Below are positions 9,311 to 17,699 of a DNA stretch of 64,000 nucleotides, piece by piece; positions within the stretch are counted from its first letter, which is position 1; the number at the start of each line of letters is the position of its first letter. Source of the stretch: Agrococcus sediminis (GTDB lineage: Bacteria > Actinomycetota > Actinomycetes > Actinomycetales > Microbacteriaceae); NCBI RefSeq assembly GCF_007923295.1, contig NZ_VOIR01000011.1, positions 62,001 to 126,000 on the forward strand. Direction: 5' to 3'. Both the position numbers and the translations under genes were made by a program. Below the pieces are notes generated by a model, which saw only the letters and a list, made by a program, of their open reading frames with translations, searched no databases and had not been told where the DNA came from.

Positions 9311-9330
9311 CAAAATTGGTCAACCGGTTG
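9311..9330. promoter_or_regulatory. Candidate FadR-type operator in the divergent promoter
   Basis: TTGGTCAACCGGTTG contains the perfect 10-bp palindrome CAACCGGTTG at 9321-9330, 37 bases upstream of the regulator start and 90 bases upstream of the isomerase start. GGT/ACC-centred palindromes are typical of FadR-subfamily operators. Confidence 0.45.
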
Positions 9331-9419
9331 CGCGGTTGCGGCATCCGCGCTAGCGTGACGACGACCTCGCCGCAGCGGCTGCGCGGGGCGACGGCACAGC
9401 ACACGACGAGGTTTGCGAC

Positions 9420-10229
9420 ATGGACATCGGGATCGGCTCCTACGCCCTGTTCTGGGAGTGGCACGACCACCCGCATCCGCTCTCCATCGCCGACATGCTC
9501 GAGCGGGCGGCCGAGCTCGGCTGCGACGTCTTCGAGATCTGCGACGACCCGCGCATCGAGCAGTGCACCGCCGACGAGCTCGACGCGCTCTGCGCGAGCG
9601 CCGATCGCCTGGGCGTGCGCCTGCAGCTCGGCACGCGCGGCATCGACCCCGACCACCTCGGCCGCTACCTCGGCATCGCCGCCGCCCTCGACGCGCACGT
9701 GCTGCGCTCGATGGTGCAGCGGCCCGACGCCGAGCAGGGCGCCGAGCACGTCGCCGAGCTGCTGCGACGCTCGCTCCCCCGGCTCGAGGAGTCGGGCATC
9801 GCGCTCGCGCTCGAGACGTACGAGCAGATCCCGACGAGCGTGCTCGTCGCCGCCGTCGAGGCGGTCGGGTCGCCGCTCGTCGGCATCACCCTCGACCCGG
9901 CCAACTGCATCGCCGCGCTCGAGCGGCCCGCCGACGTCATCGACGCGGCCGCGCCGCATGCGCTCGACCTGCACGTGAAGGACTTCGCCTTCGCCCGCCA
10001 GGAGGGCTGGGTGGGCTTCACGCTCTCCGGCGCCCGCATGGGCGACGGCCAGCTCGACCTCGACCACGAGCTGCGCGCGCTCGCCGACGCCGGCCGCTCC
10101 CCCGCCGCCATCGTCGAGCACTGGCTGCCGTGGCAGGGCGACTCCGCCGCGACCGTCGCGCTCGAGCGCGAGTGGACCGCCGCGACCCTCGCCGCGCTGC
10201 GCGCGGCCGCCGCCGACCCGCTGCCGTGA
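9420..10229 (+). CDS. Sugar phosphate isomerase/epimerase family TIM barrel (OiaC-like candidate)
   Basis: 269 residues of the AP-endonuclease-2/xylose-isomerase-like TIM-barrel superfamily. Visible features are the metal-site acids LALETYEQIPT (Glu near residue 137), GITLDPANCI (Asp near 160) and LHVKDFAF (His near 184), and a C-terminal glutamate (AIVEHWLPW). It is the first gene of an operon with an ApnO-like dehydrogenase and a GntP permease. In the known D-apionate pathway the partner of ApnO is the TIM-barrel decarboxylase OiaC, which turns 3-oxo-isoapionate into L-erythrulose, so that role is inferred here. A hexulose or tetrulose epimerase is the alternative. Confidence 0.8.
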   Translation: MDIGIGSYALFWEWHDHPHPLSIADMLERAAELGCDVFEICDDPRIEQCTADELDALCASADRLGVRLQLGTRGIDPDHLGRYLGIAAALDAHVLRSMVQRPDAEQGAEHVAELLRRSLPRLEESGIALALETYEQIPTSVLVAAVEAVGSPLVGITLDPANCIAALERPADVIDAAAPHALDLHVKDFAFARQEGWVGFTLSGARMGDGQLDLDHELRALADAGRSPAAIVEHWLPWQGDSAATVALEREWTAATLAALRAAAADPLP

Positions 10230-10292
10230 CCCACGGCATCCGCCACCCCAGACCGATCACCGAACACCGAGAACCGAGATAGAAGGAGCATC

Positions 10293-11198
10293 GTGAGTCC
10301 CAGCGAGCTGAACCCACTCACCGGCAAGCAGGTCGACCTCGACCCGTCGCTGACCGTCGCCGTCATCGGCGCCGCAGGCAAGATGGGCATGCGCGTGTCG
10401 AACAACCTCGACCTGACCGGCGCGACCATCCACTACTGCGAGGCGTCCGACGCCGGCAAGGAGCGCATCGAGGCGCTCGGCCGCACGGTCTCGACCGTCG
10501 ACGAGGCCGTCCCCGGCGCCGACGTCGTGATCCTGGCTGTGCCGGACGTCGTGCTCGGCAAGGTCTCGGAGCAGGTCGTGCCGATGATGCAGGCGGGCGC
10601 CGTGCTGCTCACGCTCGACCCGGCCGCGGCCTATGCGGGCCTCCTCGCGCAGCGCGACGACGTGCACCAGGCGTGCGCGCACCCGTGCCACCCGTCGGTG
10701 TTCCTCGAGCGCACCACGGTCGAGCAGTACGCCGACACCTTCGGCGGCATCGCGGCCGACCAGGACGTCGTCGCCTCGTTCGAGGGCGACGACGAGGCCG
10801 CCAGGCAGCGCACCGAGCAGGTCGTGCGGGCCATCTACGCGCCCGTCATCGACGTGCACTGGGTGACCACGAAGCAGCTCGCGCAGCTCGAGCCGACCCT
10901 CGTCGAGACGACCGCGTGCATGATCGGGCAGTTCCTGAAGGACTCGATGGATCACGCCATCCACGAGGTCGGCATCCCCGAGGACGCCGTCAAGGCGATC
11001 TTCTTCGGCCACATCGGCATCGCGCTCACCAACGCGCTGCGCGGGTCGAACCCCTTCTCCGAGGCCTGCCACCTGGCCATGGACTACGGCCGCGAGGCCA
11101 TCATCAACGATGACTGGAAGCGCATCTGGGACGACGAGGACCTCGACCGGGTGCTCACCAAGATGCTGAAGATCGAGAAGATCGAGAGGACCCGATGA
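10293..11198 (+). CDS. ApnO-like NAD-dependent oxidoisomerase (phosphogluconate dehydrogenase C-terminal domain protein)
   Basis: 301 residues. A Rossmann motif, VIGAAGKMG (Gly26, Gly29, Gly32), is followed by DVVILAVPDVVLGKV and then a helical C-terminal domain (TKQLAQLEPTLVETTA onward) of the kind annotated as phosphogluconate dehydrogenase C-terminal. HPCHPSVFLERTT is a distinctive segment. This two-domain form is the one I associate with D-apionate oxidoisomerase. The GTG start has AGAAGGAG six bases upstream. Setting between a TIM-barrel protein and a gluconate-type permease (4-bp overlap with the permease) supports a sugar-acid substrate. Another branched or C4-C5 aldonate is possible; the exact substrate is not proven. 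Confidence 0.7.
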   Translation: MSPSELNPLTGKQVDLDPSLTVAVIGAAGKMGMRVSNNLDLTGATIHYCEASDAGKERIEALGRTVSTVDEAVPGADVVILAVPDVVLGKVSEQVVPMMQAGAVLLTLDPAAAYAGLLAQRDDVHQACAHPCHPSVFLERTTVEQYADTFGGIAADQDVVASFEGDDEAARQRTEQVVRAIYAPVIDVHWVTTKQLAQLEPTLVETTACMIGQFLKDSMDHAIHEVGIPEDAVKAIFFGHIGIALTNALRGSNPFSEACHLAMDYGREAIINDDWKRIWDDEDLDRVLTKMLKIEKIERTR

Positions 11199-12673
11199 GC
11201 CCCATCTACCTGATCGCGGTGGCCGTCATCGCCATCGCGCTGCTGCTGTTCCTGGTCATGAAGCTGAAGTGGCCGGCGTACCTGGCGCTGCTGGCCGTGT
11301 CGGTGCTCACGGCGCTCGCCGCGGGGATCGCCATCCAGGAGGTCATCCCGACCGTCATCGCCGGCATGGGCACGACGCTCGGCAATGTGGCGCTGCTCGT
11401 GGGCCTCGGCGCCATGCTCGGCGGCATCATCGAGAAGACCGGCGGCGCCGAGATCATCGCGCGCAAGGCCGCGAAGGTGCTCGGCAAGGACCGCCTGGGA
11501 CCTGCGCTCCTCATCGCCTCCGGCCTCGTCGCCATCCCGATCTTCTTCGACGTCGCCTTCATCATCCTGGTGCCGATCATCTTCAGCTTCGCCAAGGCAT
11601 CCGCCCACAAGAGCCCGATCGCGCTCGGCGCGCCCGTGGCCGTCTTCATGGTGTTCATCCACAACGCCGTGCCGCCGCACCCGGGCATCGTCGGCTCGAC
11701 GACCCTGCTGAACCCGGATGTCATGGGGCTCGTCACGATCCTCGGCATCCTGCTGGCGATCCCCATGGGCTTCGTCATCTGGTGGCTCTCCAAGCGCATC
11801 ATGGCGCGCGGCTCGTGGGAGATGTCGCCCGAGATCGCCGAGAAGTACGCCGACGCGGGCGCCGCGAACCTCGGCTCGGGCGACCGCGAGGTCGACGGCG
11901 GCGCCGGCTCCGGCAGGGCCGCGATCACGACGGCCGACCCCGTCACCGGCACCTCGACCACGACCGCCGTGCGCGAGCGCACCATCACCACGCCGAGCGC
12001 CGGCGCCGTCGTCGCGCTCATCCTGCTGCCGATCGTCATGATCGCCATCGGCACGGTCGGCAAGCTGATCGTCGAGCCCGAGACGCCCGTCGCCAACGTG
12101 CTCGCCTTCATCGGCGCGCCGGCGCTCGCGCTGCTCGTCGCGTGCGTGCTCGCGATGTACCTGCTGGGTGTGCGCCACGGCTGGGGCAAGCAGGACATGA
12201 GCGACATCATGGACTCGGCGCTCGCGCCCGCCGCGATCGTCGTCTTCGTCACCGGCGCGGGCGGCGTGTTCGCCCGCGTGCTCACCGAGTCGGGCATCGG
12301 CGACGCGGTCTCCGGCATGCTCGTCGACGCCGGCGTGCCGATCATCTTCCTCGCCTTCATCCTCGCGCTCATCTTCAAGGTGGCACAGGGCTCCGGCACG
12401 GTCGCGACGCTCACCGCCGCGGGCCTCGTGCAGTCGACGGTCGCGGCCGGCGGCTACAGCGAGCTCCAGGTCGCGCTCATCATCCTCGCGATCGCGATGG
12501 GCTCGGTCTCGCTGTCGCACATCAACGACTCCGGCTTCTGGATCGCCACGAAGTTCATCGGCCTCTCGGTCGCGGGCGGCCTGAAGACGTGGACGTTCAT
12601 GTGCACCGTGGTCGGTTTCCTCGGCATGGCGATCGTCTCGGTCGCCTGGCTGCTGGCGTCGGCGATCGCGTAA
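11195..12673 (+). CDS. GntP family permease (gluconate/sugar-acid:H+ symporter)
   Basis: 492 residues, about 12-14 hydrophobic segments and no signal peptide, matching the GntP family length (about 450). Conserved patches include GLGAMLGGIIEKTGGAE, PIFFDVAFIILVPI and VAQGSGTVATLTAAG, the latter two in the membrane-buried substrate path. A polar loop (residues about 225-265, rich in Gly, Thr, Arg) lies in the middle. Members carry gluconate and other aldonates with protons. It overlaps the ApnO-like gene by 4 bp and precedes a strong terminator, so it is probably the uptake step for the sugar acid degraded by the two upstream enzymes. Confidence 0.9.
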   Translation: MSPIYLIAVAVIAIALLLFLVMKLKWPAYLALLAVSVLTALAAGIAIQEVIPTVIAGMGTTLGNVALLVGLGAMLGGIIEKTGGAEIIARKAAKVLGKDRLGPALLIASGLVAIPIFFDVAFIILVPIIFSFAKASAHKSPIALGAPVAVFMVFIHNAVPPHPGIVGSTTLLNPDVMGLVTILGILLAIPMGFVIWWLSKRIMARGSWEMSPEIAEKYADAGAANLGSGDREVDGGAGSGRAAITTADPVTGTSTTTAVRERTITTPSAGAVVALILLPIVMIAIGTVGKLIVEPETPVANVLAFIGAPALALLVACVLAMYLLGVRHGWGKQDMSDIMDSALAPAAIVVFVTGAGGVFARVLTESGIGDAVSGMLVDAGVPIIFLAFILALIFKVAQGSGTVATLTAAGLVQSTVAAGGYSELQVALIILAIAMGSVSLSHINDSGFWIATKFIGLSVAGGLKTWTFMCTVVGFLGMAIVSVAWLLASAIA

Positions 12674-12692
12674 CGCCCACCGCCGCATCCCC

Positions 12693-12732
12693 GGGCCCCG
12701 GCTCGCGAGCATCCGCTCGCGGGTCGGGGCCC
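12693..12732 (+). terminator. Strong terminator of the apionate-like operon
   Basis: 17-bp arms (GGGCCCCGGCTCGCGAG and its near-complement, two wobble positions) around a 6-base loop, 20 nt after the permease stop. Confidence 0.8.
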
Positions 12733-12863
12733 TTCGGCGTGCGCGAGGCCGTTCGTCGACCGGCCAGATGCGTGGCCGACCGGATAGTCCGGTCGGGCGC
12801 GCGCAGAGCCGGTCGACCGACGGATGCACGGGGTTGGGAATTCCGAACCGGTAGCGTCGGGGC

Positions 12864-14873
12864 ATGGCTGACGAGCGATTCGACGACTTCACCGACATCG
12901 AGGGCCTGCTGCGGCTGCCCCGCCACGCGGGGCTCGCGGCCTCGCCGAGCGGACGGCTCGTGGCGGTCATCCACCAGGCCGACGAGCACGGCTCGCGCAT
13001 GGTGCCCTCGCTCTGGGAGCTCGACCCGGCCGGCGAGCGCGAGGCGCAGCGGCTCACGTGGTCGGCGAAGGGCGAGAGCGCCCCGCGCTTCGCGCCCGAC
13101 GGCTCGCTCCTCTTCTCCTCCGCCCGGCCCGACCCGACCGGCACCGCCGACGAGGACGTCGCCGCGATCTGGCGCCTGCCGGAGCACGGCGAGGCGCACG
13201 TCGTCGCATCCGCCCCCGGTGGCCTGAGCCTCGTCGCGGTCGCCGACGACGGCACGATGCTCGCCACCACCGAGGTGCTCGCGGGCGGCACGCTCGCCGA
13301 CGACGCCGAGCGGCGCAAGGCGCGCACGCAGGCGAAGCGCACCGCCATCTGGCACACGGGCATGCCCATCCGCTACTGGGACCACGAGGTCTCCGACGTG
13401 AGCCCGAGGCTCGTGCTCGTCTCCCCCGACGGCGACGTGCGCGAGCTCACGCCCGGCGCCGACACGCTCAACCTGCTCAACGCATCCGCCGACCTCTCGC
13501 CCGACGGCGAGCGCGTCGCCACCACCTGGACCACCCGCGTCGCCGGCGGCGAGACGCGCTCGGCGATCGCGGTCGTCGACGTGCGGGCGCGCCGCCGCCG
13601 CGTGCTGCTGCGCGCGACCGCGGCGCACCAGTGGGCGCGGCCGCGCTTCTCGCCGGACGGGGCGGCGCTCGCCGTCACCCGCCTCACGACCTCGAGCCCC
13701 ACCGACACGACCTACGACTTCCTCGAGATCCACCCGCTCGGCGGCGGCGACCCGGTGCTCGTCGACGTCGGCGACGTCTCGGTCACCGAGTACGCGTGGG
13801 CGGATGCGTCGACCCTGCTGGTCGCGGGCGACCTGCACTCGCGCGGCGCGGTGCTGGCGGTGGATGCGTCGACGGGCCGGGTGCGGACGCTCGTCGACGA
13901 CGCGCCGCACGCCTCGCTCGCGCCGGCCGCCGACGGCCGCTCCGTCTTCGCGCTGCGCACCGACATGGCGACCCCCGCGGCGCCCGTGCGGATCCCCGTG
14001 CGCGGGCGCGGCGAGACGACCGCGATCAAGGCGCCCAGCCGGATCGGCGCGCTGCCCGGCCGCCTCGAGTGGGTCGAGACCGACGTCGACGGGGTGACCG
14101 TCGGCGGCTGGCTCTGCACGCCCACGGCGGCGAGCACGAAGGCGCCGGCGCCGGTGATGCTGTGGATCCACGGCGGCCCGCACGGCTCCTACAACGCGTG
14201 GAGCTGGCGCTGGAACCCATGGCTCGCGGTCGCGCGCGGCTACGCCGTGCTGCTGCCCGACCCCGCGATGTCGACCGGGTACGGCCACGAGGGACTCAAC
14301 CGCGGCTGGCCGCGCCTCGCCGACGTCGTGTGGCGCGAGTGCGAGCAGCTGCTCGACCACGTGCTCGAGCGGCGCACGCTCGACGGCTCCCGCACGGCGC
14401 TGCTCGGCGCGTCGTTCGGCGGCTACATGACCAACTGGATCGCCGGGCACTCCGACCGCTTCGACGCGATCGTCACGCACGCGGGGCTCTGGGCGCTCGA
14501 CCAGCAGCACGCGACGACCGACGCGGCCGCGCAGAAGGTGCGCGTGCACGGCCACCCCGACCTGCTGCCCGAGTGGTACCGCGACTACTCCCCGCACCAC
14601 AGCGCATCCGCCATCACCACCCCGATGCTGCTCACGCACGGCAACCGCGACTACCGCGTGCCGGTGAGCGAGGCCATGCGCATGTGGTGGGACCTCGTCT
14701 CGGCGTGGCCGGGCAGTCCCGCGACGATGCCGCACCGCTTCCTGCAGCTGACCGACGAGAACCACTGGGTGCTGCGCCCGTCGAACGCGGTGACGTGGAA
14801 CCGTGCGGTGCTCGGCTTCTGCGACCAGCACGTGCTCGGCGGGGAGCCGCTGCCCGACGCGCTGCCCTGGTAG
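12864..14873 (+). CDS. S9 family (prolyl oligopeptidase-type) serine peptidase
   Basis: 669 residues: an N-terminal beta-propeller (to about residue 390) with repeats such as SPDGERVATTW and SPDGAALAVTR, then an alpha/beta-hydrolase domain. The catalytic serine is in GASFGGYM (about Ser517), the acid in HGNRDYRVP (about Asp596) and the histidine in DENHW (about His634); the oxyanion region is IHGGPHGSYN. No signal peptide, so cytoplasmic. It probably cleaves short peptides after proline or removes N-acyl amino acids (the acylaminoacyl-peptidase branch looks closest). Monocistronic, with a hairpin between it and the convergent next gene. Confidence 0.92.
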   Translation: MADERFDDFTDIEGLLRLPRHAGLAASPSGRLVAVIHQADEHGSRMVPSLWELDPAGEREAQRLTWSAKGESAPRFAPDGSLLFSSARPDPTGTADEDVAAIWRLPEHGEAHVVASAPGGLSLVAVADDGTMLATTEVLAGGTLADDAERRKARTQAKRTAIWHTGMPIRYWDHEVSDVSPRLVLVSPDGDVRELTPGADTLNLLNASADLSPDGERVATTWTTRVAGGETRSAIAVVDVRARRRRVLLRATAAHQWARPRFSPDGAALAVTRLTTSSPTDTTYDFLEIHPLGGGDPVLVDVGDVSVTEYAWADASTLLVAGDLHSRGAVLAVDASTGRVRTLVDDAPHASLAPAADGRSVFALRTDMATPAAPVRIPVRGRGETTAIKAPSRIGALPGRLEWVETDVDGVTVGGWLCTPTAASTKAPAPVMLWIHGGPHGSYNAWSWRWNPWLAVARGYAVLLPDPAMSTGYGHEGLNRGWPRLADVVWRECEQLLDHVLERRTLDGSRTALLGASFGGYMTNWIAGHSDRFDAIVTHAGLWALDQQHATTDAAAQKVRVHGHPDLLPEWYRDYSPHHSASAITTPMLLTHGNRDYRVPVSEAMRMWWDLVSAWPGSPATMPHRFLQLTDENHWVLRPSNAVTWNRAVLGFCDQHVLGGEPLPDALPW

Positions 14874-14879
14874 CGGCGT

Positions 14880-14900
14880 CGCCGGGCAGCGCGCCCGGCG
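14880..14900. terminator. Hairpin between convergent S9 peptidase and isomerase genes
   Basis: CGCCGGGC and GCCCGGCG arms with a 5-base loop fill the 27-base gap between the two convergent stop codons and could serve both directions. Confidence 0.55.
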
Positions 14901-15770
14901 TCAGTGCAGCGCGATCGTCTCCACCGCGCGCAGCTGGTCGCGGATGAAGCGGTTGGCGTGCGCTGCGAGGTCGGCGGAGTCGTCCCACAGGTTGCGCCAG
15001 ATGCCGAGCGTGTTCGACAGCGACTCGGAGACCACCGCGCTCGAGAACGACTCGAAGACGACCGGTCCGTCGTAGCCGACCCGCGCGAGGCCGCGGAAGA
15101 ACGAGCCGAAGTCGACCGAGCCGGTGCCGAGGTAGCCGCGGTGGCTCTCGCCGATGTGCACGTAGCGCAGCCGATCGCCGGCGTCGAGCACCGGCTCGAG
15201 CATCCCCGACTCCTCGATGTTCATGTGGTACGTGTCGAGGTGCAGGTGCACGTCGTCGTGGCCGACCTGCTCGAGGAACCGCAGCCCTCCGCGCGCGGTG
15301 TTCGCGATGTTCGTCTCGTAGCGGTTGACGATCTCGAGCGACAGCGTGACGCCCGCCGCCTGCGCCCGGTCGCCGAGCCGCGCGAGCGCGGCTGCCGACG
15401 CCGCTCGGCCCGCCTCGGTCGGCGGCACCATGTACTTCTGCATCGCCGAGTAGATGACGCCGCACAGGTGCTCGCCGCCGGCCTCGGCGACGACGTCGAT
15501 CGCGCGCTCGAGCAGGCTCTCGCCCTTGCGGCTCACCGCGGCGTCCTCGCTGGAGAGGTCGTGCGCCGCGTCGAGGCCCAGGCTCGCGGTCATCGCGATG
15601 CCGTGGTCGTCGACCATGCGGCCGACGAGCGCGCCGTCGAAGGCGTACGGATCCATGAGCGGCAGCTCGAGCAGGTCGAAGCCCGCCTGCTGGGTGCCGG
15701 TGATGGCGGCCCGGAGGCCCGCCTCGTCGAATTCGCCGGTGAAGACGAGGCCGTGGACGCCGATCTGCAT
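14901..15770 (-). CDS. Sugar phosphate isomerase/epimerase (D-tagatose/psicose 3-epimerase-like TIM barrel)
   Basis: 289 residues. Opening MQIGVHGLVFTGEFDEAG and the metal-binding acids in VTLSLEIVNRYETN (Glu near residue 152), VHLHLDTYHMN (Asp near 185, His near 188), VHIGESHRG (His near 211) and PVVFESFSS (Glu near 246) follow the DTE/PsE epimerase pattern. The ATG has GGAG 7 nt upstream. It is the last gene of the leftward rhamnose-transport operon, 37 bases after the class II aldolase. Such enzymes interconvert free ketoses at C3, so it may bring a second sugar into the aldolase route. The exact ketose is unknown. Confidence 0.85.
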   Translation of the reverse strand: MQIGVHGLVFTGEFDEAGLRAAITGTQQAGFDLLELPLMDPYAFDGALVGRMVDDHGIAMTASLGLDAAHDLSSEDAAVSRKGESLLERAIDVVAEAGGEHLCGVIYSAMQKYMVPPTEAGRAASAAALARLGDRAQAAGVTLSLEIVNRYETNIANTARGGLRFLEQVGHDDVHLHLDTYHMNIEESGMLEPVLDAGDRLRYVHIGESHRGYLGTGSVDFGSFFRGLARVGYDGPVVFESFSSAVVSESLSNTLGIWRNLWDDSADLAAHANRFIRDQLRAVETIALH

Positions 15771-15807
15771 GGGGTGCTCCTGCGGTTGGGTTGGGTGGAT
15801 GCGGTGG

Positions 15808-16569
15808 TCAGCTGTGCGGGGCGCCGTCCAGGATGGCGCGGCGGATGTGCTCATCATCGCGGCCGTCGATGCGCTGCACCTGGTCGTCGGGCAGGAAGAC
15901 CGGCTCGCCGACCGCGAGCGCGGCTGTGAGGATGCGCGCGAACTTGTCGGCCATCTCGGTGATGCGCAGGCACTCGGCAGGACTCGCGCCGATCGCGAAG
16001 ATCCCGTGGTTCCGCAGGTATGCGACCTTGGGCAGCGCGCCGCGGCGGTCCGAGAAGGCCCGCAGTTCGTCGCGCATCCTCCGTGCGAGGGCGAGACCCG
16101 GGTCGACGTACGGCACGAGCAGCGCTTCGGTGCCGAGCACGACCACCTGGTCGGGGAAGAGCGCGCCCGCGGCGAGGAGGCCCGCGCGGTCGGAGCACAG
16201 CAGCCCGTTCGCCGACACCGGATGGGTGTGGCATGCCGCGCCGGCGCCGGAGGTGAGCACGACGGCATGCAGCATCGCCTCGACGCTGGGCCGCTTCGCG
16301 GCCTGGTCGACGCGCGCGGCCAGCAGCGCCTCGCCGACGCGCGCGTCGGTGGCGTCCGCATCGTCGAGCAGGTCCAGGATCGGCCCGAAGCGGCACTCCA
16401 CCAGGTCGTCGACGGTGGCGGCGGCGAGCGACGAACCCGTCGCCTTCACCAGCATGCGCTCGTCGTCGAGGATCGCCGACACGTTGCCCTCGCCCAGGAT
16501 CGCGAGCTCGCGCGCCGGCGCGCCCACCGCGTGCGCGAGGTCGAGCAGCGCGTCGGCGATAGAGCTCAT
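15808..16569 (-). CDS. Class II aldolase/adducin family protein
   Basis: 253 residues. Features: GEGNVSA near residues 27-33 (the GNxS substrate loop), HTHPVS (zinc ligands, about residues 104-107) and RNHGIFAIG (about 184), giving the HxH ... H zinc site of L-fuculose- and L-rhamnulose-phosphate aldolases. The conserved N-terminus starts at this ATG, which overlaps the permease stop as ATGA. The divergent arm of the locus already has an aldolase fused to a dehydrogenase, so this enzyme probably cleaves a different ketose phosphate or sugar acid, together with the downstream epimerase. Exact substrate not determinable. Confidence 0.85.
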   Translation of the reverse strand: MSSIADALLDLAHAVGAPARELAILGEGNVSAILDDERMLVKATGSSLAAATVDDLVECRFGPILDLLDDADATDARVGEALLAARVDQAAKRPSVEAMLHAVVLTSGAGAACHTHPVSANGLLCSDRAGLLAAGALFPDQVVVLGTEALLVPYVDPGLALARRMRDELRAFSDRRGALPKVAYLRNHGIFAIGASPAECLRITEMADKFARILTAALAVGEPVFLPDDQVQRIDGRDDEHIRRAILDGAPHS

Positions 16570-17699
16570 CGGGTCGACCCCGCTGCTGTGCCTGGCACCG
16601 AGAGCGGCTTCGACAGTCCGCGCTGCCGTCGGCGGATGGTGGCGTTCGACAGCAGCGATGCTCCGAGGAGCACGAGACCGAGCGCGAGGAGCTGGGCCTG
16701 GGCGCCCTCGTTGCCGGGGACGACGAGCAGGATCGACGCGTTGAGCCACACGATCAGCAGGGCCGCGAGCAGGATGCCGCTGAGCCTGCCGATGCCACCG
16801 GTGATGGCCACGCCTCCGAGCACGGCGATCGTGATCGCCGGCAGCGCCATGCCACTGCCGCTCGTACCGGCGTCCGGCCGGGCCGACGCGAACTGGGCGA
16901 CCGTGTAGACGCCCACGAGACCCGCGATGGCGCCCGCTGTGACGTACGCCATCATGCGCGTGCGACGCGTGTCGATGCCCGCCCACTGCGCGGCGGTGTC
17001 GTTCGTGCCGATCGCGTAGAGCTTGCGCCCGTAGCTCGTCCGGTTGAGCACGAACCAGGCCACGATCGCGACGGGGAGCAGGAACGTGAAGACGCCGAGC
17101 GGCACGAGCGGCAGGGTGCCGCCGATCACTGGCAGCTCGACGGCCTTGGCTGCGTTGTAGAACTGCGAGATCTCCGGTCCCGAGATCGGCCGCTGCTCGC
17201 TGACCACGAGCGCGATGGAGCGATAGGCGTAGAAGGTGGCGAGCGTCGTGATGAGCGCCGGGTAGCCGAGGTACGCCGTGAGGAACCCGTTGATGGCTCC
17301 CAGGAGCGCACCGAAGAGCACCGCGAGGACCACTGCGATGGCGAGTGGCAGTCCGGCCTGCTGGTAGAGCATCGCGAAGACGATCCCCGTCAGCGAGACC
17401 ATCGAGCCCACGGAGAGATCGATGCCGCCGCGCCCCGAGGTGATGACGAACAGCTCGGCGAGTGCGAGCAGCGCGAGCGGCACGTACGCGATGAGCGTCG
17501 ACGCGAGGTAGTCGCTGTTGAACTGGCCGCTCGTGAGCCCGACGCCGTCGAGGATCCCCATGACGACGAGCAGGAGGACGATCAGGCCGAGCAGCAGCGT
17601 CGCGCGGTCCTTGAGGCCGCCGGAGGCGAACCAGTCGCGAGCGCGGGCCGCCTGGCCGCGGCGCTGCTCGGGCGGCGTGATGGTGGTGGTCGCGGTCAT
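16566..17699 (-). CDS. Sugar ABC transporter permease, second (RbsC/RhaQ-like)
   Basis: 377 residues, 8-10 hydrophobic segments, and the ribose-type permease motif GRGGIDLSVGSMVSLTG (about residues 105-121). A second signature, ITIAVLGGVAITGGIGRLSG, sits near residues 285-304. A soluble N-terminal extension of about 35 residues precedes the first helix. Overlaps the preceding permease gene by 4 bp and the aldolase gene by 4 bp. With the 337-residue partner it forms the heteromeric membrane channel of a CUT2-type importer, assigned to L-rhamnose from the divergent rhamnose catabolic genes. Confidence 0.88.
   Translation of the reverse strand: MTATTTITPPEQRRGQAARARDWFASGGLKDRATLLLGLIVLLLVVMGILDGVGLTSGQFNSDYLASTLIAYVPLALLALAELFVITSGRGGIDLSVGSMVSLTGIVFAMLYQQAGLPLAIAVVLAVLFGALLGAINGFLTAYLGYPALITTLATFYAYRSIALVVSEQRPISGPEISQFYNAAKAVELPVIGGTLPLVPLGVFTFLLPVAIVAWFVLNRTSYGRKLYAIGTNDTAAQWAGIDTRRTRMMAYVTAGAIAGLVGVYTVAQFASARPDAGTSGSGMALPAITIAVLGGVAITGGIGRLSGILLAALLIVWLNASILLVVPGNEGAQAQLLALGLVLLGASLLSNATIRRRQRGLSKPLSVPGTAAGSTR

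Noticed and set aside
11084-13369. 761-codon minus-strand frame across the GntP permease
   Set aside because: Composition is Asp/Arg/Gly-rich shadow sequence; the permease on the other strand has full family motifs.
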